In this document: one piece after another, positions 25,092 through 33,162 of the stretch | How positions within the stretch are numbered: position 1 is the stretch's first letter | How the letters are laid out: each line of letters begins with the position of its first letter | Source: Chloroflexota bacterium | GTDB taxonomy: Bacteria; Chloroflexota; Anaerolineae; Anaerolineales; UBA4823 | Reading direction: 5' to 3' | DNA: 64,000 nt | NCBI GenBank assembly: GCA_029782365.1 | Contig: JAKOUW010000202.1 | Span: forward strand, 124,001 to 188,000 | Made by a program: the position numbers and the translations under genes | The notes under the pieces: model-generated | Told to the model about the DNA's origin: nothing | Database searches by the model: none | The model's input: only the letters and a program-made list of their open reading frames with translations

Positions 25092-25679
25092 TCAGGCGGC
25101 AGGCTGCGAGGCGGACTGGCAGTCGGCGCAGGTAGCCGGGTCATCCCGGCAATTGGCTTCTGCAGAGCAGGCAGTTTCTTCCCAGGGCAGCGGTCCTTCC
25201 ACCTCCCAGACGGTGACGCTGGCGTCGATATCAAGCTGGCCGCAGGCCAGGGCGGCAGAGATGCGGTGGTGTCCGTCTTTGACGAAGTAGCGCTCCCCAA
25301 CCTGGATCAGGTCCACCGGCGGCATGATCTCGCCGCTGTACATGGCGCTGGCGATGCTCAGCCAGCGTTCGCTTGTTCGGCGGGAAAGAGGGTTGAAGTG
25401 GAGGTCAAAATCATTTGCCCGGCCCAATGAGCCCACGATCAGATGCAACGGCACGCTGTGTGCGCTGGAGGCGTGGACGGCTTTGATTTTCAGCAAATAA
25501 CGGCTCAAATCAGCCAGGCAAGCTCTGCGCAAGCCCAACCGCGCCAGCCAGCGGCTGCGCTGTCCACGTCCGTAAGCCTTCTCAAACAGGGCCAGGGCCG
25601 CGTAATAATTTTCAACCATCGGGTTGAGATTCGGCTGAGAGATGACCGGGTCGCTGAGGCTGTTGGGAGTGGAAAACAT
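25092..25679 (-). CDS. ParB-like nuclease-domain protein
   Basis: 195 aa. The segment MPPVDLIQVGERYFVKDGHHRISAALACGQLDIDASVTVWE (about residues 120-160) is the ParB/sulfiredoxin-like N-terminal domain with its GHHR box. No HTH centromere-binding domain follows, so this is not a partitioning protein. The last 30 residues are cysteine-rich (five Cys, ending CADC), possibly a metal site. ATG 25679 is chosen over an upstream frame because AAAGGAAACC precedes it. The gene stands alone between the terminator and the response regulator. A CTP- or ATP-dependent switch is possible but unproven. Confidence 0.75.
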   Translation of the reverse strand: MFSTPNSLSDPVISQPNLNPMVENYYAALALFEKAYGRGQRSRWLARLGLRRACLADLSRYLLKIKAVHASSAHSVPLHLIVGSLGRANDFDLHFNPLSRRTSERWLSIASAMYSGEIMPPVDLIQVGERYFVKDGHHRISAALACGQLDIDASVTVWEVEGPLPWEETACSAEANCRDDPATCADCQSASQPAA

Positions 25680-25837
25680 AATCGGTTTCCTTTCTGGCTT
25701 GCTCTTTTCATTCTCACTATAGCAAACCAGCCCGGAAACCCACTCAGGCGTGCGATCAGGATTCAACTGGCCTTTCGACCAGTTCTGAACCTATCCGCCT
25801 CGGCGGTACGGGTTGTGCGGCTGAGCCGCACATTTTC

Positions 25838-26476
25838 TTATACCAGCTTGCGCTGCAGCGCCAGGGTGACCGCCGCCACCCGGTTATCTACACCCAGTTT
25901 GGAGAAAATATTGGCGATGTGGAACTTGACAGTCGAGGTGCTGACATAAAGGCGCGCAGCAATTTCACTGTTATTCAAACCATCCACCAGCAGTTTCAGC
26001 ACTTCGTATTCGCGCTCGGTTAGCCCTTCGCCGACTGGCACAGTTTGGGTAGTCGCCTGCACCAAAGCCTGGGCGGCCTCCGATGACAGCGTCATGCGCC
26101 GAGCCGCCGCTGAGCGGATGGCGCTGGCCAGCTCAGTGGCTGAAACGTTTTTCAACAAATAACCGATTGCCCCAGCCTGCAATGCGCCCTGCACCAGGTT
26201 CTCGTCTTTATAACTGGTCAGGGCCACGATCTGGATGCTGGGGTAACGCTTGCGGATGGCCAGGGTGGTAGCCACGCCATCCATACCCGGCATCACCAGG
26301 TCCATTAAAATAACATCAGGCTGCAGCAAGCCCACCTTGGCAACGGCATCCTCGCCGCTCTCGGCCTCGCCCACCAACTCCAGGTCAGGGTAAACCATCA
26401 GGAAGGCGCTCAGGCCGCTGCGCACCACCGCATGGTCATCCACCAGCATGACTTTTATTCGTTTTTGTTCGCTCAT
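25838..26476 (-). CDS. NarL/LuxR-family response regulator
   Basis: 212 aa. The receiver domain has [14 protein letters not shown] (acidic pair DD), the phosphoacceptor D in [15 protein letters not shown] in ALTSYKD and K in YLLKNVSA. The C-terminal HTH reads [45 protein letters not shown], the LuxR signature. ATG 26476 has AGGT eight bases upstream; an upstream in-frame start at 26539 is less likely. No kinase is adjacent. The HisKA_2 kinase at 57823 lacks its own regulator too, but pairing them is speculation. Confidence 0.93.
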   Translation of the reverse strand: MSEQKRIKVMLVDDHAVVRSGLSAFLMVYPDLELVGEAESGEDAVAKVGLLQPDVILMDLVMPGMDGVATTLAIRKRYPSIQIVALTSYKDENLVQGALQAGAIGYLLKNVSATELASAIRSAAARRMTLSSEAAQALVQATTQTVPVGEGLTEREYEVLKLLVDGLNNSEIAARLYVSTSTVKFHIANIFSKLGVDNRVAAVTLALQRKLV

Positions 26477-26581
26477 TTGATACCTGCTTCGGGCTAAAGG
26501 ATGATGGAATAGGATAGGGCGGCGAGACTGGACGTTCACACCGAACTAATTTTCCCGAATTGCTGTTAATTATATATCAAA

Positions 26582-27580
26582 TCAACGCAAGGACAATTGG
26601 ACAACCAGCGTATCCAACGCTACATCCGCTTCCATCTCACTGGATTTCAAAATCTCGTCCATCTCGATCAGGCGGCGGTAAACACCTTCCAGCTCGTGCA
26701 GTGTGAACTGGCGAGCGTGTTCGAAAGCCAGTTTTGCCGTGTAAGGATGGATGTTGAGGGCGCGCACCAGCTCTTCCTCTCGCCCGCCCTGATCCAACAG
26801 GTCACGCGCCAACAGCAGTTGGCGGAATTGATTGGTGATGCTGGACAGCACCTGAATGGCATCGCGCTCTTCCAACTCCATGCGCAGCGACCGGAGGGCG
26901 TGCTGAGCGTTATGAGCGCGCAAAGCATTGACCAGAGCAAAATCTTCGGCCTGGGCAATCGAGATCGCCACATGGTGCACATCATCCGGCTCCACCGGCC
27001 GGGCGTAATTCACATAGGCCAACAGCTTGTCAATCTCTGCCTGCAAAATGTGCGGCTCCGGACCAATGGCATCGGCAAGCCGTGAAGCCCCCTGGGGTGT
27101 GAACTGACCGCCTGTCTGGCGCGCCATTTCCTGTATCCATTTGACCAGCTCGGTGCCGATGGGCATTTTGAAAAGCTTCACCTGCGCCGCGCTGCCTGCC
27201 TCCACAAACCACTTTTCCAGCCAGTGGTATTTAGCATCGCCGCGCTTTGTTTTGGGCAGGTTGAGCTGCCCATCGACTACCAGGATCAGCCGGGTCGTGG
27301 GCGGCACCCTGCCCAAGATATCCAACAGCCTTTTTTGTTGAGCAGGAGATTTGGCAGTCTCCAAAGGATGGTGAAAAATCACTAGGCGTTGGGATGCCAG
27401 GAAAGGCATGGCGTTCGCCGCCTGTACCAGGTCATCCAGGCTGTGTGTCCGGCCGTCCAGGCGGGCGGTGTTCATCTCCATCATCATTGCATCGCCGGCG
27501 CCGACCGACTTCTCTTGAATAAATCTGGCCGCGGCGAAATCGTCATCGCCGTGCAGAAGGTAGAGATGCGGCTCGCTCAT
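26582..27580 (-). CDS. holA: DNA polymerase III subunit delta
   Basis: 332 aa, the clamp-loader delta subunit that opens the beta clamp. The N-terminal LYLLHGDDDFAAARFIQE, AANAMPFLASQRLVIFHHP and LPKTKRGDAKYHWLEKWF regions, plus C-terminal domain III (LSSITNQFRQLLLARDLLDQGG, LNIHPYTAKLAFEHARQFTLHELEGVYRRL), match HolA. The start ATGA overlaps the upstream membrane protein gene by four bases. Confidence 0.93.
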   Translation of the reverse strand: MSEPHLYLLHGDDDFAAARFIQEKSVGAGDAMMMEMNTARLDGRTHSLDDLVQAANAMPFLASQRLVIFHHPLETAKSPAQQKRLLDILGRVPPTTRLILVVDGQLNLPKTKRGDAKYHWLEKWFVEAGSAAQVKLFKMPIGTELVKWIQEMARQTGGQFTPQGASRLADAIGPEPHILQAEIDKLLAYVNYARPVEPDDVHHVAISIAQAEDFALVNALRAHNAQHALRSLRMELEERDAIQVLSSITNQFRQLLLARDLLDQGGREEELVRALNIHPYTAKLAFEHARQFTLHELEGVYRRLIEMDEILKSSEMEADVALDTLVVQLSLR

Positions 27581-28119
27581 CCGTCGCGCGTGCGCACGAA
27601 ATGCACCGTCGCGCCAGCCGCCCGCTGGCCGGGCAAGTTCAGGCGCATTTTACTGCGCGTGATTTCCACCACGCGCAAGTCACCTGGTTCGCCAGAGGTG
27701 GTGACATACTGCTGTATGCGCAGTCCGAGGGGCACCGCGGCGATCAGCGCCAGAGTGGCCAGTGCCATCGCCATGGGCAGGCGCTCCAGGGCATCGCGCC
27801 GCCGTGTGCCACTGCCCAGCATGGCTGACCCAGCCGCCAGACCGGCCAACACGCCAGCGGTGGCGAAATTGGTGCCGCAGTTGGGGTGGATGGCCAGCCC
27901 GTGCTCACCAGCGCGCATGCGCCCCAGTGCTTCATCGACAGCTTCCTGAACGGCATCGCTTGGCAGATCGCCAAGCAGGCGGAAACCCGCCGCCGTGGAA
28001 TGGCCGGCCATTGGCACCCGGGGAAAACGTCGCGCCAACACATGCAGGGTGGCGTGCTCCAGGCCGTGGTTGCGCCGGATGCGCGACAGGATCGGTTGGT
28101 TTAACAATTCATTCAACAT
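27577..28119 (-). CDS. DUF6391-like membrane protein
   Basis: 180 aa. The sequence NHGLEHATLHVLARRFPRVPMAGHSTAAGF and AIHPNCGTNFATAGVLAGLAAG is the pattern of the DUF6391 family of cyanobacteria and Chloroflexota. It is rich in conserved His, has one Cys and two hydrophobic segments near 100-150. ATG 28119 is preferred because a TATAAT box ends six bases before it; the longer frame from 28167 would include the promoter. It is coupled to holA by a four-base overlap. Function is unknown. Confidence 0.75.
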   Translation of the reverse strand: MLNELLNQPILSRIRRNHGLEHATLHVLARRFPRVPMAGHSTAAGFRLLGDLPSDAVQEAVDEALGRMRAGEHGLAIHPNCGTNFATAGVLAGLAAGSAMLGSGTRRRDALERLPMAMALATLALIAAVPLGLRIQQYVTTSGEPGDLRVVEITRSKMRLNLPGQRAAGATVHFVRTRDG

Positions 28120-28125
28120 GTGCTG

Positions 28126-28131
28126 ATTATA
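28126..28131 (-). promoter_or_regulatory. TATAAT -10 box, leaderless geometry
   Basis: The TATAAT box ends six bases before ATG 28119, so transcription would start at the start codon. The -35 region is weak. Confidence 0.5.
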
Positions 28132-28201
28132 CCGGAAGTTGCCGGAAAACGCGCCTGGGCGGCTCAACCCCTTCGCCGGGGAGGTAAGAAGCGAAGGCCG
28201 C

Positions 28202-28891
28202 TTACGAATTGTTCTGCGCCGTAGCCTGCAAGAAGCCGAAAAACATCAAGATCACGCCAGCCAGCTCGCTCAGGTACAGCAAGTCCACCATACCGGCGGC
28301 CACGAAAGTGCCGCCCATGGCCGGCATCAGGCCGCCTGCCGCGATCAAGATGTTGCCCAGCAGCCGGTTGGCCAGCACTTTCTTGCGCCAGAACAGGAAT
28401 GCGGAGTAAATCGCCCCGCCTACCAGAGTGAGCGTGCCATAGATATTTAGCAAGATTGTCAGCAGCACGGTCAGGCCGCTGCGGGTCAAAATCCCACGGT
28501 ATTGCGCGGAGGCAGGCTCGGCCGGGTTAAAACCCGCCGCTTTTGCGGCATCCACCGGGGCCGCCAGCATCAGCACCAACGCGGCCAGTGAAACAACCGC
28601 CAGCGTGATATTGAGCACCTTTGCCAACCCGGGGCGGCGCACCAACAAGTTTACCGTTCCCTGGCCCAACCAGGCGGCAGTTAACATTGCCCCGCATAAG
28701 TACCAAATTTTTAGTGCGTATTCATTGAAAGTAAAACCCAACCAGACCTCGGTCAGCGTGCCCAGGCCGTACAAAACCAGGCCGGCGCCCCAAAATAGCA
28801 GGTGCAGGCCGCCGCGCATGCTGTAGCGCGACAGAACGGCGATACAAAAGGCAAACGTGATCAGGGTGGTAAAAAGTGACAGGTAATGCAT
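28202..28891 (-). CDS. Hypothetical seven-helix membrane protein
   Basis: 229 aa with about seven transmembrane segments and a short loop after TM4 (DAAKAAGFNPAEPASAQYRGIL). It has no charged catalytic motif and does not match a family by eye. It lies at the end of a four-gene run (PucC-like transporter, MerR-type regulator, 47-aa protein, this gene), so a common membrane function is likely. It has no terminator-like hairpin of note at its 3' end. Confidence 0.65.
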   Translation of the reverse strand: MHYLSLFTTLITFAFCIAVLSRYSMRGGLHLLFWGAGLVLYGLGTLTEVWLGFTFNEYALKIWYLCGAMLTAAWLGQGTVNLLVRRPGLAKVLNITLAVVSLAALVLMLAAPVDAAKAAGFNPAEPASAQYRGILTRSGLTVLLTILLNIYGTLTLVGGAIYSAFLFWRKKVLANRLLGNILIAAGGLMPAMGGTFVAAGMVDLLYLSELAGVILMFFGFLQATAQNNS

Positions 28892-28919
28892 CTTATCCTC
28901 CTAAGATAATCAACCCAGC

Positions 28920-29063
28920 TTAATGACTTTGAAAAACACCAAACGACATCAAAACAACCAGCACAATCGTGCCAGTCAGCAAAAAAGTCAGGACAGCCAG
29001 GAAAATGGGTGCGGCTTTGTCAATCCAGTTCGCAGAATTATAGCGTTTGCTCTTGCGGTTCAT
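28920..29063 (-). CDS. Small single-pass membrane protein (47 aa)
   Basis: 47 aa: a basic N-terminus (MNRKSKRYNS), then one hydrophobic helix from about residue 18 to 43 (FLAVLTFLLTGTIVLVVLMS) and a short tail ending in FQSH. Its ATG overlaps the TGA of the MerR-type gene (ATGA), which argues that it is translated by coupling. It has no internal His typical of light-harvesting polypeptides, so that idea is not supported. It may be a small subunit or regulator of the neighbouring membrane proteins. Confidence 0.6.
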   Translation of the reverse strand: MNRKSKRYNSANWIDKAAPIFLAVLTFLLTGTIVLVVLMSFGVFQSH

Positions 29064-29686
29064 TTCACACCTTTCTGGATCGATTCGTAGGTTTGCAAAA
29101 GCGTTATCAGGATCTGGTCGGTAAACACCTGGCTTTTACGCACCAGCTCGCTCCAGGCATGCGGCGATGCCACACTGGCTTCCTCGTAATAATCCACCAG
29201 AGAATCCACCAGAATGTTGCGGAAGAACAAAAAGGCTGAGACCGCTTCTGAGATAGCCAATCCACAGCCCTGGCCGCGAGCGGCATATTCGAAGCCAAGC
29301 GAACGGGCTTCGGCACTGGTTTGCTCCGGGGTAATGGTGTTCGAAAGGTGCGAGATCAGGCCCAACAGCAGCGAGCGCCCGCTCAGGCGGTATTGATCGC
29401 GCGCTTCGTTTGTCAGGCGCAGATACCAGGGCTCGCCCGCCAGACGGCCTTCGTTGAGTTCCAACCGTGTGCGGCGCAGCGCATGTTGGATCATCAGATC
29501 GACCGGAGCCTGACCGCCGTTACGCGAACGCATCCACAGGTCAATATCGGCGCGGCGGAAGCGGCGGTGTCCGCCCTGCGTGCGGTGGGTGGGCAGCTTG
29601 CCGTTATTGGCCCACGAACGCACCGTACTGGGATGCACGCCGATTAACTTCGCCACTTCGCTTAAACTCATCCATTCACCAGCCAT
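29060..29686 (-). CDS. MerR-type HTH regulator with helical sensor domain
   Basis: About 208 aa. Residues 5-50 (LSEVAKLIGVHPSTVRSWANNGKLPTHRTQGGHRRFRRADID) are the excisionase/MerR winged-helix. The rest is an all-helical domain (RSLLLGLISHLSNTITPEQTSAEARSLGFEYAARG...AISEAVSAFLFFRNILVDSLVDYY) like the RsbRD-type N-terminal sensors that precede STAS or HTH domains. ATG 29686 with GAGGTG upstream is preferred to GTG 29692. It lies directly after the PucC-like transporter gene and probably regulates the operon. Confidence 0.83.
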   Translation of the reverse strand: MAGEWMSLSEVAKLIGVHPSTVRSWANNGKLPTHRTQGGHRRFRRADIDLWMRSRNGGQAPVDLMIQHALRRTRLELNEGRLAGEPWYLRLTNEARDQYRLSGRSLLLGLISHLSNTITPEQTSAEARSLGFEYAARGQGCGLAISEAVSAFLFFRNILVDSLVDYYEEASVASPHAWSELVRKSQVFTDQILITLLQTYESIQKGVK

Positions 29687-29698
29687 GATCACCTCATA

Positions 29699-31012
29699 TT
29701 AGCCATCGTTGGCCAGCGCCACCCGTTCCACCAAGTTCAGCTCATCTTTAGCCGGGCCGGTGGGGCGCAGCGCCTGCGCGTCCAGCCGGCGCAGCAGGGA
29801 CAGGGAAACGATCAACATTGCGCTTTCCAACAAAAAGACGATGATATAGCCCTGGGCGGCGTCATGCGAAAACTGGGCGATGCTGTCGCGCACCACACCG
29901 CTGAGCATGGCGCCCAGGCCGCGCGCCAGCGCATCGGCCATGCCCCAGGCGCCAATGAACAGCCCTACGCTGCCCGACTTCGTCATATCGAGCATCAGTC
30001 CAAGGTTCGAGACGGTAGCCACGCCGGTCGAGAGACCCAGCAGTACCACGCCGGTGTAGAAAATGCTTTTGTTCAACAGCACGCCGCTCAAGGCAATCAA
30101 CAGAAATGCGCCAATGGCGCCCAGCGAACCGGCTGCTGCCGACTGGCGTTTGCTGAACCGGCCTTCTAAGAAACCAGCCGCCAGTAAAGCCAGCAGTACG
30201 CATGCACCCCAAATGGAGGTGATGCGTGTGGTGGCGCTGATGGATAAATTGAAGGCCTCACCAGCGAACGGCTCGAGCAAAATATCCTGGCCGAGAATCG
30301 CGCCCAGCAGCAGCACGAGGTATAAGAAAAAGCGCCGCGCTTCGGGATTGCCCGCCACCGCTCGGCCGTAATTCAGCCAAGAAAGGCGCTGGTCTGGCGG
30401 GATGGGCTGTTCTTTTGAACGCGGCTCCAAGCCAGCCAGCCCAAGCAAGCCCAAACCCAGCGCCGCCAGCCCAACTGCTCGGAAGGCAGATTGCAGTGCA
30501 GAGGGTGAGTACACCTCCAACAGGCGGCTCAGGCTGATGGCCGTGATGATGATTCCGCTGATCATCATGAACCACATCACCGAAACGGTGCGCGATCGAC
30601 CCTGCTCGCCCGACAGTTCGGACGCCAGCGACAGGTAAGAAACGGTGGAAAAATTAAACCCCATCCCCCAGGCGCCGAAGGCCAGCGCAGCTAAAGCCAG
30701 GCCGGCGCCTGGCCTGGCGGCCAGTGTGAAGGCTGCCAACGGCGCCAGCATCACACCACTAACGCACAGCAGGAGGCCGAGCAAGATGTACGGCGTGCGC
30801 CGCCAGCCGAACAGAGGATGGCGGTCGGCGAACGAGCCGATGGCCATCTGAAGCGGCGAGAAGAAATACGGCAGGGAGGCCAGCGCGGCCACCAGGGTGG
30901 CGGAAAGCGCCAGCTCTTTGATCATCACTCGATTCAAGGTGCTGTTAATGGGCACCAGGGTGATCGCCACCGCGACATGAATTAAACCCAATTGAACGCG
31001 TTTATGCAGCAT
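29699..31012 (-). CDS. PucC/BCD-family MFS transporter
   Basis: 437 aa with twelve predicted helices. Signature stretches are NRVMIKELALSATLVAALASLPYFFSPLQMAIGSFADRHPLFGWRRTPYI and WGMGFNFSTVSYLSLASEL, as in the PucC/LhaA family, called bacteriochlorophyll delivery in phototrophs. No photosynthesis gene is in the window, so the substrate here is open. ATG 31012 has GGAGG upstream and a promoter at 31031-31059. It heads an operon with a MerR-type regulator, a 47-aa membrane protein and a seven-helix protein. Confidence 0.88.
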   Translation of the reverse strand: MLHKRVQLGLIHVAVAITLVPINSTLNRVMIKELALSATLVAALASLPYFFSPLQMAIGSFADRHPLFGWRRTPYILLGLLLCVSGVMLAPLAAFTLAARPGAGLALAALAFGAWGMGFNFSTVSYLSLASELSGEQGRSRTVSVMWFMMISGIIITAISLSRLLEVYSPSALQSAFRAVGLAALGLGLLGLAGLEPRSKEQPIPPDQRLSWLNYGRAVAGNPEARRFFLYLVLLLGAILGQDILLEPFAGEAFNLSISATTRITSIWGACVLLALLAAGFLEGRFSKRQSAAAGSLGAIGAFLLIALSGVLLNKSIFYTGVVLLGLSTGVATVSNLGLMLDMTKSGSVGLFIGAWGMADALARGLGAMLSGVVRDSIAQFSHDAAQGYIIVFLLESAMLIVSLSLLRRLDAQALRPTGPAKDELNLVERVALANDG

Positions 31013-31030
31013 GCTGCCTCCAGAAACGCA

Positions 31031-31059
31031 ATTATTGCGCCGTATGCGGCTGGCGTCAA
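31031..31059 (-). promoter_or_regulatory. Promoter of the PucC-like operon
   Basis: On the minus strand TTGACG (31059-31054), a 17-base spacer and AATAAT (31036-31031). Confidence 0.6.
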
Positions 31060-31092
31060 TGTAGATTCGCTTAGAATTTCTATAGAAAATGC

Positions 31093-32130
31093 TTAGATTA
31101 CCCGGCTGAAAACCTGCTCCACCAGCAGCAGAAACTCCTCAGGCTGCTCGGCGGTGAGCAGGAGGCTGCGCATTTCGGGTGTAAGGGGATATGGAGATAG
31201 GTAGCGGCTGGCGTGTTTGCGAAACAGCACCAGCCCGCGCTGCGGGCCGTAAAACGCCAGGCTGAGTTCCAGATGGCGCAGCAAGGTTTGCTGTACCTGC
31301 TCAGGCGGCACCTGCAGGCGGTCCAGGCGGGTGAAGATCCACGGGTTGCCAATCGCGCCGCGCCCGATCATCACCGCGTCACAGCAAGTGTGCGCTTTCA
31401 TGCGAGCGATGTCGGCGACCGTTTTGACGTCGCCGTTGCCGATCACCGGGATGCGCACCGTGCGCCGCACCTCGGCGATGGCCTCCCAATCGGCCTCTCC
31501 GGAGTAGGATTGAGCCTTGGTGCGCCCATGGACGGCAACCAACGCGCCGCCCTCCTCTTCGATGATTCTTGCCACCAGGCGGTAATTCTTGCTGGCTTCA
31601 TCCCAGCCCAGGCGGATCTTGCCGGTGATCGGGATATCCAGCTCACGCGTCAGGCGGCGGAATATGCGGGCGATCTTGAGCGGGGTTTTGAGCAGACCGG
31701 CCCCTGCCCCGCGGCCCGAGACGGTCTTGGCCGAACAACCCATATTAATATCGATGATATCCGGGTTAAAGCGCCGCAGGCGGCGGGCCGTTTCCAGCAG
31801 GCGCTCTGGCTCGTTATCGAAGATCTGGAAAACCATTGGCCGCTCGGCGGGCAGAAACGAGTACTTTTCATGCACATGCGGGTGCCCGCCCAGGATATCG
31901 ATAGCGTTGATGAACTCCGTGTAGCTCATCGCCGAGCCAAGCTCGCGGCACAGCGCCCGGAACGGCAGGTCGGAATAGCCGTCCATCGGCGAGAGGATCA
32001 GGTCACCATAGACGGGGATCGAGCGGATAAAAAAGGAGGGCGTGTCAGGCATCGGATTCAAGCTGAAATCGGAGCGGCATAGTGGGATTATTTTACCCGA
32101 AAATTCCAAGGTTTCGGCTTCAGCTTCCAT
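31093..32130 (-). CDS. dus: tRNA-dihydrouridine synthase
   Basis: 345 aa (about 319 if ATG 32052 is used). The FMN-dependent Dus fold is clear: LSPMDGYSDLPFRALCRELG, the active-site segment DINMGCSAKTVSGRGAGAGLL with the catalytic Cys, TGKIRLGWDEA, ALVAVHGRTKAQSYSGEADWEAI, IPVIGNGDV and MIGRGAIGNPWIF. It reduces uridines in tRNA D-loops. The downstream start near 32052 (MPDTPSFF) aligns better with the family; the longer frame overlaps a gene remnant. Confidence 0.93.
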   Translation of the reverse strand: MEAEAETLEFSGKIIPLCRSDFSLNPMPDTPSFFIRSIPVYGDLILSPMDGYSDLPFRALCRELGSAMSYTEFINAIDILGGHPHVHEKYSFLPAERPMVFQIFDNEPERLLETARRLRRFNPDIIDINMGCSAKTVSGRGAGAGLLKTPLKIARIFRRLTRELDIPITGKIRLGWDEASKNYRLVARIIEEEGGALVAVHGRTKAQSYSGEADWEAIAEVRRTVRIPVIGNGDVKTVADIARMKAHTCCDAVMIGRGAIGNPWIFTRLDRLQVPPEQVQQTLLRHLELSLAFYGPQRGLVLFRKHASRYLSPYPLTPEMRSLLLTAEQPEEFLLLVEQVFSRVI

Positions 32131-32269
32131 TGACCAAGATCAGTAAAAATTTTTCAAGAAGGTCATCAGATTGTCGAATATCAGACGATAATTCAGCGAC
32201 TCCAACAAACACATCAAGATCCGAATAGAGACTTGCTTGACTATGAGTGCGAGAACCGAATACAAACAT
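32120..32269 (-). pseudogene. Remnant of an MNT-type nucleotidyltransferase
   Basis: A frame of about 49 codons reads FVFGSRTHSQASLYSDLDVFVGV, the GSR...SDLD active-site motif of minimal nucleotidyltransferases, with its Asp pair. The N-terminal strand-helix and the C-terminal half are missing, and it is squeezed between the radical SAM gene (ends 32272) and dus. It is probably a decayed gene. A translated micro-protein is not excluded. Confidence 0.55.
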
Positions 32270-32271
32270 GT

Positions 32272-33147
32272 TTAAAATAATCGTAATTGTTTGGGTTCTC
32301 TGGTCTGCGGCGCAAACACCGGCATGCGGGTGGCAATCCCCAGGCAGGCGCACTCGCTGTAGAAGGCATCCGCCAGGTCTTTTTGGTGGAGGGCAGAACA
32401 CTCATAAGAAAGGCCGAAGCGGTGCATATATTTTTCCTTGACGCCGGGGAAGAGCCGCTCGAGCCGGGCATAATAATACTCACGCGAGCCAGTGCGCAGG
32501 GTCATGCCGAAGGCCGGTAAGATGTAGCTGGCGCCGTACTCTTTGGCCAGGCGCACGATGGCCAGCACATTCTCCTGGCTGTCCTCCAGGAAGGGCAGGA
32601 TGGGCATCATGGTCACGCCGGTCAGGATGCCGTTCGTCGCCAGGGTTTGCATCGCCTTCAGGCGGGCGGAGACCAGCGGAGCCCCAGGCTCGACCTGCCT
32701 GCCCAGTGCATCATCGGCAGTGGTGATGGTGAAGCTGACCGCGGCGTACCGCCGGCTGATTTCTTGCAGCGTTTCCAGGTCTTTGAGCACCAGGTCGCTC
32801 TTGGTGATCACATGCACCGGAAAGCCGCGCCGCGCCAGCACCTGCAGCGCCTGGCCTGTTAAGTTGTACTGGCGTTCGATGGGCATGTAGGGATCGTTCA
32901 TCGAGCCAGTGCCGACCGTGCCGAGGATGCGCTTGTGCGCCAGGGCCTCGTCCAACAGTTCAATGGCGTTGACTTTGACCTGGATGGCGGCAAAGTTCTC
33001 GATGCCATAGCAGGCGCTGCGTGAATCGCAGTAGATGCACTGGTGCTGGCAGCCGCGGTATAGATTGAAGCTGTACTTCAGGCCAAACCAATCATCCGGC
33101 TGGGGCACCGTATTTAATATCGTTTTGGCCTGGATCTCCTGCGCCAT
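32272..33147 (-). CDS. SPL-family radical SAM protein
   Basis: 291 aa. The cluster-binding motif is CQHQCIYCDSRS (C-x3-C-x2-C) after SFNLYRGC. The rest (YNLTGQALQVLARRGFPVHVITKSDLVLKDLE, VSFTITTADDALGRQVEPGAPLVSARLKAM, ASYILPAFGMTLR) fits the spore-photoproduct-lyase-like radical SAM group. True DNA-repair SPL needs a conserved Cys near the C-terminus; several Cys are present (CSALHQ, CACLG) but not assigned. It begins fifteen bases after radA ends, so the two may be linked in DNA repair. Confidence 0.85.
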   Translation of the reverse strand: MAQEIQAKTILNTVPQPDDWFGLKYSFNLYRGCQHQCIYCDSRSACYGIENFAAIQVKVNAIELLDEALAHKRILGTVGTGSMNDPYMPIERQYNLTGQALQVLARRGFPVHVITKSDLVLKDLETLQEISRRYAAVSFTITTADDALGRQVEPGAPLVSARLKAMQTLATNGILTGVTMMPILPFLEDSQENVLAIVRLAKEYGASYILPAFGMTLRTGSREYYYARLERLFPGVKEKYMHRFGLSYECSALHQKDLADAFYSECACLGIATRMPVFAPQTREPKQLRLF

Positions 33148-33162
33148 ACCTGCCTGCTTTTG

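Noticed and set aside
25092-25679. ParB-like gene as a chromosome-partition ParB
   Set aside because: It has only the N-terminal nuclease-like domain, no HTH, no ParA neighbour and no parS-like sites seen.
28920-29063. 47-aa membrane protein as a light-harvesting polypeptide next to the PucC-like gene
   Set aside because: It lacks the conserved His within the helix that binds bacteriochlorophyll, and no photosynthesis genes are present.
31213-32082. 289-codon plus-strand frame opposite dus
   Set aside because: Antisense shadow of a dihydrouridine synthase with a full motif set.
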